Positions 47,756 through 58,618 of a stretch of 64,000 nt of DNA are shown here, piece by piece. A program made the translations under genes and the position numbers. This DNA is from Tritrichomonas musculus (lineage: Eukaryota > Parabasalia > Tritrichomonadida > Tritrichomonadidae), in assembly GCA_039105265.1 (NCBI GenBank), contig JAPFFF010000013.1, positions 2,914,001 to 2,978,000 on the forward strand, given 5' to 3'. The notes beneath the pieces were generated by a model, which saw nothing but the letters and a program-made list of their open reading frames with translations, was not told the DNA's origin and ran no database searches. Every line of letters starts with the position of its first letter. Position 1 is the stretch's first letter.

Positions 47756-50203
47756 TTAATGTTTATGTGATTGAACAACATGACCATATGCGTCAATTCT
47801 GTTTTTCCTTTGAACTAATGATGTTATATCCACAGGGATATCGTTATTTGTTTGTATGATACCATCAAAATTAGGGTATTCAATATTGTGAAAAACCGTT
47901 TGGTAATTTGATATAAAGAATCTTGGATGAACCCAGGACGTCCAATTATAATTGAATTTACTAGCAACTGCAAGAAGATGTATACATACCATTCCTGTAT
48001 CATGATAAAATTTACATAAGCATATTGGAACTTCAGCAGGACAAATGATGACAGTGCATTTTGAATTCAGATCATTATCTTTAACAACTTCATATTTGAA
48101 TTGTGAAATTGGAGTTTGATGCACAGCTAAATGCTGAGCAACCGCCAGAGCGTAACTTAAGTATTCTCTTGCGCATTCGGTAAGGATTCCTTTCTGAAAG
48201 CATAAATCTTTAAGTGCAAAAAAACCGATATCATAAATATGTTGAAATATTTCAAAAGGCTCTTTGTTTTTCAATTTAAGTTTTGCAATTGTAGCATTAA
48301 AAGACTCGACTGCAGTTGAAGAAATATTTTGATCTCTTGGAGCCTCGTTTTCGAACCTAGAGATTTTGCTCCATCTGTTCCTCTTATTTAAGTAATCACT
48401 CAACTCATTTTCATTTTCGATTATGCTTTTCTTTTTCGTTTGATATTCATATGAAGTTTGTGATTTTACTAGTGACATGAATTCTTTTATACTTTTTTTA
48501 CTTTTGAGATGCTTGGAGATATGATATGAACAAAGTAAACTTGTAATTCCAACTTTTTCAAAACTGCGAAATAATTCACTTGCATCGTCTGTATGACAAC
48601 TTTTAGTACGATTTAATTCATTACGTAAGAGTGCTAAGAGTATGTCTGTAAAATCACTTTTTTCTGATTGTGCCCATGCAAATCCTAGAGGAATGATTGA
48701 TCTGTTGCCGGTTAATGCAACTATTGAATATAAATTCCCTTTTGAGATTCCAATTTGGAATCTTGTATCACATTGAACCACGGGGAAAAAAACAGATGAC
48801 CAAATGAATTGTATTGCATAATTTGGGATGATTATCACGAAATCAATGAAACCTTGTTTGTCTTTATGAACACAACCGTTCCCGCCAGCTTTTTTTATAA
48901 CATTAACAAGTTCATTCAATTTCCCCCACGATGCTAGTCTATCATTATTAGATATTTGAAAAACAATGTTGTAAAGTCTTCTTATTCTAACTTTATTAAT
49001 TGTATTGGGTAGTAAACCAAATGATGCATTTATTTTATTCATGTATTCTTTGTTTAATTCTGATGTTTTTCCATATTTATATATAACATCCTTAAGTTGT
49101 TTTGTCGAAATTATTACATGTTTTGAACATGTATGGTGTGTTTGTTTATTTATGTGAAAACCATCAGCACACCTTACAAATTCAGCCCTATAATAACATC
49201 TTTGTGAACTGCATTTAAATGCAATGATATTTGGGTCATTTGTTTCAATCTGGGTAAGTCTATACCCTTTATTCGCTCGAAATAAGTATGTCTCTGCATT
49301 CAATTCGTCTTGGAATGGTGCAAAATCTTCCAGATTATCTTTATTAACAACATCATTTGTATCTTCACTTTCATTTTCTTCTACATCATCATTGCCACTT
49401 GCATCGTTGTCACTTGCATCATTGTCACTTGAATCATTGTCACTTGAATCATTTTCACTTTTGCTAGAGTCAGTGGTTACTTTATTGCATTCAAATTTTC
49501 CTTCGATGTCAAATGAATTCCAATCTATTTTTTTCTCTTCTACATCTTTTTGAAGGGAGTTTATTACATCTTGCTGCAATCTTTTCACTGGTGGAACTGA
49601 AATCAAAAAAGTTTTTTTTGGAATTGATACCAGCTGAGGATTTTTTAATTGCATCATCATTTCATTATTATCTACTCTCTTTTTTTTTTCTTGCTTTTTA
49701 CATGCTTTGTCAATGATCTTTCTTCCTGGAGGCCTTCCGCGCCTTTTTTTGACAGATGATATATCATCTAATATCTCATCATGATCTACAAAATCACATA
49801 TTTTAAGGTTTCCAATATCTTTTTCAGATATCATAGAAAAATTGTGATATTTAAATATTTCAATAAGCACATCTTTTGAAATTCCTTTATCAAAATACTT
49901 TTTTTGTAGGTAAGAGCTAATTACATTATGATGACATCTTATTGACTCAATTAATGTTTGCTGAAATGATTTATCTTCAGGTATAATTCGATTATCTTCA
50001 AGAAAATGAATTATCTCTTGATTATTACCATGTATTGCATAGAGCCATAATTCTGGTGTCATTAGGGCGCCTTTTTTTTGTAAAAATTTGAAAATTTGAA
50101 ATGATCCAAAAAACGCGACATAGTTTATTAACGTTAATTTCCCGAGGTTTGAAGCTTTAATTAGAAAAAAAATTGGTTTCAAATATTGACGAATTAATTT
50201 TTA
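47756..50203 (-). CDS. DUF3447/ankyrin - AT-hook - MULE transposase - SWIM protein, 5' end disrupted
   Basis: Residue numbers count from the start of the open frame near 50182, which has no ATG. Order: DUF3447-like ankyrin region (1-135; NYVAFFGSFQIFKFL, YAIHGNNQEIIHFLEDN), an AT-hook (KKRRGRPPGRK, 145-155), an acidic Ser/Asp linker, a C2H2/FAR1-like zinc motif (324-355), a MULE DDE core with Asp472 (QCDTRF), Asp532/533 (HTDDASEL), CSYHISKHL and Glu626 (AVESFNA), and a SWIM finger (CLCKFYHDTGMVCIH, 721-735). All key residues are intact. Upstream, SSIFETN in the adjacent frame continues the ankyrin sequence up to about 50211, so a T8 run holds a one-base shift and the rest of the N-terminus is missing. 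Confidence 0.75.
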
Positions 50204-50213
50204 GATTAATAGG

Positions 50214-50388
50214 AGTAGTAACGATAGCAGGGGCTTCACTCACGTCTACGCCCGCTCCTATCGCTGATTCATTCAGTCTACCAAAAATTATCATTTTTGT
50301 CATCCTCGACCAAATCAGTATATATACCCGCCACAGTCGTGTGACAGCTAATTTAATTAACGAAAACCCCCAAAAATCAGCTGTTTAT
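50214..50388. repeat. Inverted repeat, left copy (172 bp)
   Basis: Begins AGTAGTAACGATAGCAGGGG at the edge of the island and contains TACGCCCGCTCCTATCGCTG and ACCCGCCACAGTCGTGTGAC. It matches the complement of 53032-53203 with about four differences. It also marks the left boundary of the island. Confidence 0.9.
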
Positions 50389-50653
50389 GTATTTAATTTA
50401 GTGCTACTTGTGGCACAAGACTATAGATATATGTCTATATATGACAATACTAATAACGATAACCTAAAATAATGGCTAAATAAACTATTATAATAGGCGA
50501 AATCGGCTATATTAATATGAAACTGTTTCTAAACAATTCCATAGCTATACTCATATACGACATTATCGAGATTGTGTCCAATAAAGTAGAACTAATAGTG
50601 GCAGATAATGAATGACTATTGTAGCATATAATGAATGACTATATGTATAAACG
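50389..50653. promoter_or_regulatory. Leader region of the helicase gene
   Basis: 265 bp between the inverted repeat and the helicase ATG. Contains two near-copies of TATAATGAATGACTAT (50603-50641) just upstream of the start and several ATATGACA/ATATACGAC phrases. No trichomonad initiator was recognised. Confidence 0.35.
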
Positions 50654-52726
50654 ATGGATTTGGTATGTGAATTACATGAAAATTTTATCCAACTGAAACC
50701 AATGACACTGAACACTATGTTATACGATCACGTACCTGAAAAATGGGGGTTTGTTAATGATTTCCGTGATGACGATGATCCATTGAAACAACAAATCGAA
50801 CCAATACCAACACCAGAAGAAGTCCATGATCCGTCATATATTCGATGGCAGATGTTTGATGAGATACCTGAACGATTATACACTATACAGTGTGAAGGTT
50901 ACTTCGATAAGAACGGCCATCCATTAGATGATGAAACATCGATTAAACACCTAACTAATGGTGAACCACCAGTAGATATCGATGATGAATTAGAACTTTG
51001 TGATGAGAATGGCAATGTAATCGATTATATGGATTATGATGATTATTATTATTGTATGGATCACAACAAGTATGATTTACGTAAGATCACTCAGCAAATC
51101 CGGACCAAGAAGTTCATCTGTGAAGCTCCAATCGGTTCTGGTAAATCGACAGCGATTCGTAAATGGATTGCATCACATAGTACAGAGAGGTTTATGGTTA
51201 TAGTTCCAACAGTGAATATCGCTGAAGAGTTCTATACCAAGTTGAGTGATATGGATGTTAATTCCATTCGGTTGTGTGTTAACGATAATGCGTTTAAAGA
51301 GTTTCACAAAGCTGTACACAATGAAGTTAATGTGATTATTACTACATACAACACAGCTTCGAAATGTTTAGGGGATCTAATTGAAGAATATTACATGAAC
51401 GAACAACGATTAGATTACTTTCTAGTGATTGATGAAGCGCATATGTTACTACAACATATTGGATTGATTGAGATTACTAAAGAGTTCGATCGAGTTGCGT
51501 TGATAAGTGCTACTGCTGATGATATTAAACACTTCGCGTGTTTTAGAGATTACATAATCGTTAATCCATGTATCGATAAGAGATACAATCGAAATATATA
51601 CGTTAACAAGTTGATACCAGATGCTGATGAACAACGAGCTGAGATAGTGAACTTAATTGATACAAAACGAATGAACTACGATAAAGTATTAGTGAAGATC
51701 GAAGATAAGAAACAATGTAAGTTGTTGAAAGAGATGCTGATAGATAGATACAAGGTTGCGTTATACACAGGTGATACCAAAGAGATTAAGTTGAATGAAG
51801 ATGGTTTGTTCGATGAAGATGTTGATGTTGTTATATCTACTTCATCCATACAGAATGGACAGTCCATTAAAGAGAATATTCTATCTGTATTCGTCCAAAC
51901 ATATATCGATAGTGTGTCCAGTGTTAAACAGTTTCTAGGTCGAAACCGAAATCGAAACTCGGATGTATATGTATATGTTCGATATGGTAAACACATGAAG
52001 AATAGAAAGTACTCGATACCAAACAACAGATATGAGAGATACTTAAACGAACTGCGTAATACAGCATGGAACCATATGAACAAAACAGGTTGGAATTGTA
52101 TATTACGTGGGTATGGTCGTGTACGATTCGGTAAATCTGCTGTTGATGATGACGATTCACAAAGTGAAGTTCTCGAAGAGAATGATACTTCGTACTCCGC
52201 TACCGCGGATGAACCAGTTGATGATGATGATGAATCTGTTGATGAACATGTCGTTAATGAACCTGTCGTTGCTGAACATGTCGTTAATGAACATGTCGTT
52301 AATGAACCTATCGTTGATGAACATGTCGTTAATGAACCTATCGTTAATGAACATGTCGTTAATGAACATGTCGTTGATGAACCTATCGTTAATGAACCTA
52401 TCGTTGATGAACATGTCGTTAATGAACCTATCATTGATGAACCTATCGTTAATGAACATGTCGTTAATGAACCCATCGTTAATGAACCCATCGTTGATGA
52501 ACATGTCGTTAATGAACCAGTTAATGAACCTATCGTTAATGAACCTATTGTTAATGAACCTATCGTTAATGAACCTATCATTGATATAGAATTTACTACC
52601 AAAAGAGATCTATACAACTATTATGGAATCGATGTTAAGACAATACCAGATGGGTATGAAGTTAATATGAGATACAACAGAGTTAATGGTAAACGAGGTC
52701 GAGTATATAAATTGGTGAAGAAGTGA
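50654..52726 (+). CDS. SF2 helicase with expanded six-residue tail, 690 aa
   Basis: Complete frame from ATG to TGA. Helicase motifs are all present: Walker A APIGSGKST (158-166), motif II IDEAH (259-263), motif III SAT (285-287), motif V-like STSSIQNGQS (395-404) and motif VI QFLGRNRNR (426-434). The spacing suits superfamily 2, and the short form with QFLGR recalls viral origin-binding or DEAH-type helicases; this is inference. An acidic N-terminal 150 residues precede it. Residues about 529-648 are some twenty copies of EHVVNEPIVD-type six-residue units from an 18-bp minisatellite, followed by a conserved basic end. Probably the replication or mobilisation protein of the island. Confidence 0.8.
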   Translation: MDLVCELHENFIQLKPMTLNTMLYDHVPEKWGFVNDFRDDDDPLKQQIEPIPTPEEVHDPSYIRWQMFDEIPERLYTIQCEGYFDKNGHPLDDETSIKHLTNGEPPVDIDDELELCDENGNVIDYMDYDDYYYCMDHNKYDLRKITQQIRTKKFICEAPIGSGKSTAIRKWIASHSTERFMVIVPTVNIAEEFYTKLSDMDVNSIRLCVNDNAFKEFHKAVHNEVNVIITTYNTASKCLGDLIEEYYMNEQRLDYFLVIDEAHMLLQHIGLIEITKEFDRVALISATADDIKHFACFRDYIIVNPCIDKRYNRNIYVNKLIPDADEQRAEIVNLIDTKRMNYDKVLVKIEDKKQCKLLKEMLIDRYKVALYTGDTKEIKLNEDGLFDEDVDVVISTSSIQNGQSIKENILSVFVQTYIDSVSSVKQFLGRNRNRNSDVYVYVRYGKHMKNRKYSIPNNRYERYLNELRNTAWNHMNKTGWNCILRGYGRVRFGKSAVDDDDSQSEVLEENDTSYSATADEPVDDDDESVDEHVVNEPVVAEHVVNEHVVNEPIVDEHVVNEPIVNEHVVNEHVVDEPIVNEPIVDEHVVNEPIIDEPIVNEHVVNEPIVNEPIVDEHVVNEPVNEPIVNEPIVNEPIVNEPIIDIEFTTKRDLYNYYGIDVKTIPDGYEVNMRYNRVNGKRGRVYKLVKK
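52238..52580 (+). repeat. 18-bp coding minisatellite in the helicase tail
   Basis: Alternating units GAACATGTCGTTAATGAA and CCTATCGTTGAT-type phrases, always in multiples of three. The unit pair reappears in the palindrome arms (left 57857-57889 on the minus strand, right near 62516-62548). Confidence 0.85.
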
Positions 52727-52765
52727 ATCGACGATGTGATTCCTTTGTATTTTTCTCGAACTGAA

Positions 52766-53011
52766 ATGACCGCATTAACAGAACTATTCGCATGTGATGA
52801 TATGAACAAGTTGAAGCATGAACTCGCTATACTCGTCGAATCCAAAGACTATAAAACAGTTAACACACTATTACGTCGTAATCCAAATACATGGAAATTT
52901 GATACTCGTGAACTTAACGAAGAGATCCCATGTGATGATAAACACTTCACTAAACGAAAAGGTGTAATGAAGTTCGAGACCAGACCTCGACGTAGAGAAC
53001 AGAAAGACTAA
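52766..53011 (+). CDS. Small unrecognised protein A of the island, 81 aa
   Basis: Starts at ATG 52766, 39 bp after the helicase stop, so it may be co-transcribed. The open frame extends upstream without ATG. It aligns over its length with protein B at 53767: both read SKDYKT-NTL-RRNPN, then KFD-R-LNE-IP, then a FTKR-G basic end. Charged and mostly helical, with no known domain. The very basic C-terminus (RPRRREQK) suggests nucleic-acid binding. Conservation between the two copies shows it is a real gene. Confidence 0.7.
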   Translation: MTALTELFACDDMNKLKHELAILVESKDYKTVNTLLRRNPNTWKFDTRELNEEIPCDDKHFTKRKGVMKFETRPRRREQKD

Positions 53012-53031
53012 GACATGATGAGACCGACCAA

Positions 53032-53203
53032 AACAGCTGATTTTCGGGGGTTTTCATCAATTAAATTAGCTGTCACACGACTGTGGCGGGTATATAAACT
53101 GATTTGGTCGAGGATGACAAAAATGATAATTTTTGGTAGACTGAATGAATCAGCGATAGGAGCGGGCGTAGACGTGAGTGAAGCCCCTGCTATCGTTACT
53201 ACT
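53032..53203. repeat. Inverted repeat, right copy (172 bp)
   Basis: Complement of 50214-50388 with about four mismatches, ending GCTATCGTTACTACT. It begins 20 bp after small gene A. Together the two copies bracket the helicase and small gene A in a 3.0-kb unit. Confidence 0.9.
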
Positions 53204-53733
53204 GATCGAATATGACCAAGATAGAACTGAAGTGAATTCGCTGACGATGAAGAGTAGATGATGTTTATTTTTGGTTTCATATCGATTTGTTCGTGAACGA
53301 TCCAACTATAACATCTGATGTAAACGATCCAGCTATAACATGATGAGACCAAAAAGATGATCATCATCGAACAAAAACCAACTACAGTAGATGCGTCATG
53401 CATTCGATATAAGAGATGAACATACTAACCCGGGATCGTACATCCAATCCCTTATAAAGAGAAACAATATGCATCTACTATAGTTGGGGAACGTTCATTA
53501 CGAGGATTACATTTGTCGACAAATGCTTCTGTGTTATCTATACCACAAGTAATAGCTTACCCAAGGTGTTTAGTTCGCTATGGGCTCTATCACAAATATG
53601 ATACAAATTTACACAGAAAATCGGTATATCAGCGAATCGAACTTGCACCTGCAACCGAAGTCCGGAGATGCACTTCATGATCCAACAACTATACCAACAC
53701 AGCTAGCTAATTATAGTATCGAAATTAACATTT
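53204..53733. other. Spacer between the bracketed unit and small gene B
   Basis: No open frame. It contains a short direct repeat (CGATCCA-CTATAACAT at 53298 and 53326) and, on the minus strand at about 53625-53706, a stretch with box-A-like TGGTATAGTTGTTGG and box-B-like AGTTCGATTC at tRNA-like spacing but without a proper cloverleaf. Confidence 0.4.
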
Positions 53734-53766
53734 ATGCGTTATCTGTGTAAGTTTAATTCCATCGAA

Positions 53767-54159
53767 ATGAGTAAGAACAAGAATCCATCATTTGCAAAGC
53801 AAACTCCATACAATGGACAACCAACTCTCGAAGAGTTATACACTACCGATGACTTATCAGTACTTAAACGAGCTATCACCGAGTTAACAACCAAACAAGA
53901 TTATAAGACCCTCAACACCCTGTTTCGTCGTAATCCAAATGCTAGTAAGTTCGACAGTAGAACACTTAATGAAGATATACCACAATCGACAAAACGATTC
54001 ACCAAACGTAATGGCAAACTCTGTAATGTATCACGAACAGTTCCACGACAGAGTACTACCAAACCAGAAGAGAGTGACTCATACACATACAAGTCCAGAT
54101 ACTACGATCCACACACCAAATCGTTTAAGTATGTCACTAGAATACAATCCAAGTACTAA
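53767..54159 (+). CDS. Small unrecognised protein B of the island, 130 aa
   Basis: Paralogue of protein A. Start chosen at 53767 (MSKNKNPSF) because similarity to protein A begins just after it; an in-frame ATG at 53734 would add eleven residues. Core (about 30-95) repeats the A pattern: DYKTLNTLFRRNPN, KFDSRTLNEDIP, KRFTKRNG. It has a longer tail with SYTYKSRYYDPHTKSFKYV. No known domain. Its tail codons merge in style with the array that starts 65 bp downstream. Confidence 0.7.
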   Translation: MSKNKNPSFAKQTPYNGQPTLEELYTTDDLSVLKRAITELTTKQDYKTLNTLFRRNPNASKFDSRTLNEDIPQSTKRFTKRNGKLCNVSRTVPRQSTTKPEESDSYTYKSRYYDPHTKSFKYVTRIQSKY

Positions 54160-54225
54160 GTGAATCACTCCATTGGTAACATATCTATTTTTGATCGGTA
54201 ACAGTCGAATCGAATACAAATATAA

Positions 54226-55790
54226 ATGGATGGTTCATCATATACAGATACAACATATATGAATACACATCATCGATCACAACATATGCGGATACATCAT
54301 ATACAGATGCAACATATACAGATACACATGCGGATATATCTTATCGAGTACATCATATACAGATACATCATATGCGGATGTAACATATACAGATACATCA
54401 TATGCGGATACATCATCACATGCGGATACACATTAACGAGTACATCATATACAGATACATCATCATCACATGCGGATACATCATATACAGATGCAACATA
54501 TGCGGATACATCTTGTCGAGTACATCATCACATGCGGATACATCATATGCGGATACATCATATGAGAGTACACATTATCGAATACGGATACAACATATGC
54601 GGATATAACTTATCGATCGATCATATCATATACAGATGCAACATATGCGGACATATCTTATCGATCACATCACATCTAGTATACATCATCGAACACATCT
54701 TATCGAATACATCATATACGGATACATATTATCGATTACATCATTAACGAATACATCATCTTATCGAGTACATCTTATCTGATACATCATTGTCGAGTAC
54801 ATATTAACGAGTACGTCATATACAGATACATCATATACGGATATATCTTATCGATCACAACATATCGAGTACATCATATACAGATACACATGCGGATATA
54901 TCTTATCGATCACAACATATCGAGTACATCATATACAGATACACATGCGGATATATCTTATCGATCACATCATATCGAGTACATCATATACAGACACATC
55001 ACATGCGGATATATCTTATCGATAACAACACATGCGGATGCAACATATGCGGATACATCTTATCGGATACATCATCACATGCGGATATATCTTATCGATC
55101 ACAACATATCGAGTACATCATATACAGATACACATGCGGATATATCTTATCGAGTACATCATATACAGATACATCATATCGATCACAACATATCGGATAC
55201 ATCATCACACGCGGATACATCTTATCGAATGCATCATATGCGGATATATTATATGTGGCTATATCATATACAGATACATCATATGCGGATATAACTTATC
55301 GATCATATCATATGTGAGTACATCATATACAGATGCAACATATGCGGATACATCATCGGATACATCATATACAGATTATATCAGCACATGCGGATACATC
55401 ATATACAGATACAACATATACGGATACGCATTATCTATTACATCATATGCGGATACATCATATACAGCTACATCATATGCGGATGCAACATAAACAGATA
55501 CATCATATGAGGATATAACAGATGTGAATATAAGTGGATGGTTCATCATATGCGGACACATCACACGCGGATACATCACACATGCGGATACAGCATCATC
55601 GAATACATCATATACAGATACATCATTGTCGAATACATCACATACGGATACATCATATGCGGATACATCATATACAGATACATCATCATCGGATACATCA
55701 TCACATACGGATACATCATATGCGGATACATCACATGCGGATACATCATTAATCGATCACAACATATGTGAAATCGATCAGAATCACTCA
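54226..55790. repeat. 15-bp unit array, block 1
   Basis: Built from ACATCATATGCGGAT and ACATCATATACAGAT with interspersed CTTATCGATCACAAC or GAGTACATC units. The 15-bp unit keeps frames open (TSYAD/TSYTD in one frame), giving many overlapping open frames on both strands. Sub-blocks start with GGATGGTTCATCATAT at 54228 and 55537. Confidence 0.85.
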
Positions 55791-55796
55791 TGAATC

Positions 55797-55930
55797 ACTT
55801 CGTTGGTTAGTGGGTTAACTCTAACACGATATGTACCATGTTTAGTAACCATGCGATTTTGATCCATATTTGATACGTTTTTGATCCATTTCGACCATTA
55901 TATAACGATTCATCTCTTAACGACGAACCA
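55797..55930. promoter_or_regulatory. Conserved non-repetitive module, copy 1
   Basis: Contains GTTAACTCTAACACGATATG, then ATGCGATTTTGATCCATATT, then TTTCGACCATTATATAACGA. The same order is found at 58500-58618 and, in part, inverted at 59808-59905, with mirror copies in the right arm. It separates repeat blocks. Function unknown; candidate regulatory or recombination site. Confidence 0.5.
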
Positions 55931-55968
55931 TATACGATTCATCTATTTTTGGTCGTTGATGAGTATAA

Positions 55969-57118
55969 TTGGATGGTTCATCATATACAGATACATCATA
56001 TGCGGATATAACTTATCGATCATATCATACGCGGATACAACATTATCGAATACGTCATCACATGCGGACATATCTGGGCGAGTACATATTAACGAATACG
56101 TCATATAAAGATGCGCCATATGCGGATATAACTTATCGAGTACATCATATACAGATACATCTTATCGGATATAACTTATCGGACACATCATTATCGAATA
56201 TATCTGGTCGAGTACACATTATCGAGTACATCATTATCGATCATATCATACGCGGACACATCATCGGATACATCATATGCGATTACATCATATGCGGATA
56301 CATCATCACATGCGGATATAACTGGCCGAGTACATCATCAACATATCAACTCACATCATATGCGATTACATCTTATCGATTACATCATTATCGATTACAT
56401 CATCTAGTACATCATATGCGGATGCAACATAAACAGATACATCATATGCGGATACATCATATACAGATACATCATTATCGAGTACATCATATGCGGATAC
56501 ATCATTATCGAGTACATCATATGCGGATACATCATCTAGTACATCATATGCGGATACATCATATACAGATACAACATATACAGATACAACATATACAGAT
56601 ACACATTATCGAATACATCATATCGATCATATCATATGCGGATACATCATCGGATACATCATCACATGCGGATACAGCATATCTATCACATCATATAGAT
56701 CACACCATACGCGGATATAACAGATGTGAATATAAGTGGATGGTTCATCATATGCGGATACAACACATGTGAATATAACTTATCGGATGCAACATATGCG
56801 GATACAACATAAGCGGATACATCATCGGATATATCATATACAGATACATCATATGCGGATACAACATAAGCGGATACAACACATGCGGTTACATCACGAC
56901 GAGTACATCATCATATGCGATTACATCATATACAGATACAACATATGCGATTACATCATATGCGGATACAACTTATTCGAGTACAACACATGCGGATGCA
57001 TCATATACAGATACATCATATGCGGATACAACATATACAGATACATCATATGCGGATATAACTTATCGATAACAACATATGCGGATGCAACATATGTGGA
57101 TGCATCTTATCGATAACA
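55969..57118. repeat. 15-bp unit array, blocks 2 and 3
   Basis: Two further blocks of the 15-bp family, each opening with GGATGGTTCATCATAT (55971 and 56737). From 56404 onward this is part of the left palindrome arm. Confidence 0.85.
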
Positions 57119-57174
57119 GTCGATCACTAACAATGAACCAATAACATTCGAATCGGTAACAGTCGAACATCATC

Positions 57175-58498
57175 ATGAACACATCATCAACAATCGTCAT
57201 CACGATCAACAACTCATTCATCATCAACAATCGCTTCATCACGATCATCATCAATCGATCATCAATCTATCAAAAACTCAATCGTCATCAATCGATCAAC
57301 ATCAATCGATCAACAACTCAATCAACATCAACCTATCGATCAACTCAATCGATCATCATCAATCGATCAACATCAACAGGATCATCAACATATCGATTCA
57401 TTCATCATGATCATCATCAACTCATTCATCAACAACTCATTCATTAACAACTCATTCATTAACAACAACATCATCATGATCGTCATCAACAGTATCATCA
57501 ACATATCGATTCATTCATCATGATCATCATCAACTCATTCATTAACAACTCATTCATCAACAACTCATTCATTAACAACAACATCATCAACAACAGGATC
57601 GTCATCAACTCAATTATCATTACGATCATCATCAACAGTATCATCAACAACAGGATCGTCATCAACTCAATTATCATCACGATCATCATCACGATCATCA
57701 TCAACAATCGCTTCATCAATCGATCAATATTAACATCATCATCAACAATCGATCATCAACAGGAACATCAACAACTCATTCATCAATCGATCATCAACAA
57801 CAACATCATCATCAATTGATCAACAACTCATTCATCAACAAACGATCAACATCAACGATAGGTTCATCAACGACATGTTCATCATCATCAACAATCGATC
57901 AATATGAACACATCATCAACAGGATCATCAACATACCGATTCATTCATCATGAACACATCATCAACATATCGATTCATTCATCACGATCATCATCAATCG
58001 ATCAATAACTCAATCATCATCATCGATCATCATCAACACGATCATCAATCAACAGTATCATCAACATACCGATTCATTCATCAATGAACAACATATCAAT
58101 CAATCATCATCATCAATCGAACATCATCAACAACGAACATCAACATATCGATCATCATATCAACTCATTCGTCATCAATCGATCCTCATCAATCGAATAT
58201 CATCAATCGGCCGTCATCAATGAACATATATCGATCAACAACTCTATCATCATCAATCGATCAACAGGATCGTCATCACGATCATCATCAATCATCATCA
58301 ACATATCGATTCATTCGTTAACGAACATATATCGATTCATTCATGAACACATCATCAACAATCGTCCATCGTCAACAGGATCACTCATGATCATCAATCA
58401 ACAGTATCATCAACAATCGATCATCATCAACATATCAACTCATTCGTCAACAATCGATCATATCATTAATCGAAATCGATCAGAACCATCATCAAATC
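57175..58498. repeat. ATC/AAC trinucleotide-rich array, block 1
   Basis: Made of ATC, AAC, CATCATCAAC and TCAATCGATCA words with occasional GAACA. Open in several frames, giving Ser/Asn/His/Ile-rich nonsense. The complement reads GTTGATGATCCTGTTGATGA, similar in wording to the acidic VDD/NEP tail of the helicase. Confidence 0.85.
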
Positions 58499-58499
58499 G

Positions 58500-58618
58500 C
58501 TTCATAAGTTAACTAGTTAGATCTACCTAGATATCTAACGGTAAATCTAACTATGCAATTTTGATCCATATTTGATACGTTTTCGATACATTTCGACCAT
58601 TATATAACGATTCATCAT
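58500..58618. promoter_or_regulatory. Conserved non-repetitive module, copy 2
   Basis: Contains GTTAACTAGTTAGATCTACC, AGATATCTAACGGTAAATCT, AACTATGCAATTTTGATCCA and the GACCATTATATAACGATTCA end shared with copy 1. The GTTAGATCT...AGATATCTAAC part is itself an imperfect palindrome. Confidence 0.5.

Noticed and set aside
49224-49716. Plus-strand Ser/Leu-rich frames
   Set aside because: Shadows of the acidic linker of the MULE-type gene.
51676-52617. Minus-strand 313-residue Ser/Thr-rich frame
   Set aside because: Antisense shadow of the helicase and its tail repeat.
50173-53403. Similar frames (VVTIAGASLTSTPAP) at both inverted repeats
   Set aside because: Both come from the same 172-bp repeat read in one orientation; too short and without context to call a gene.
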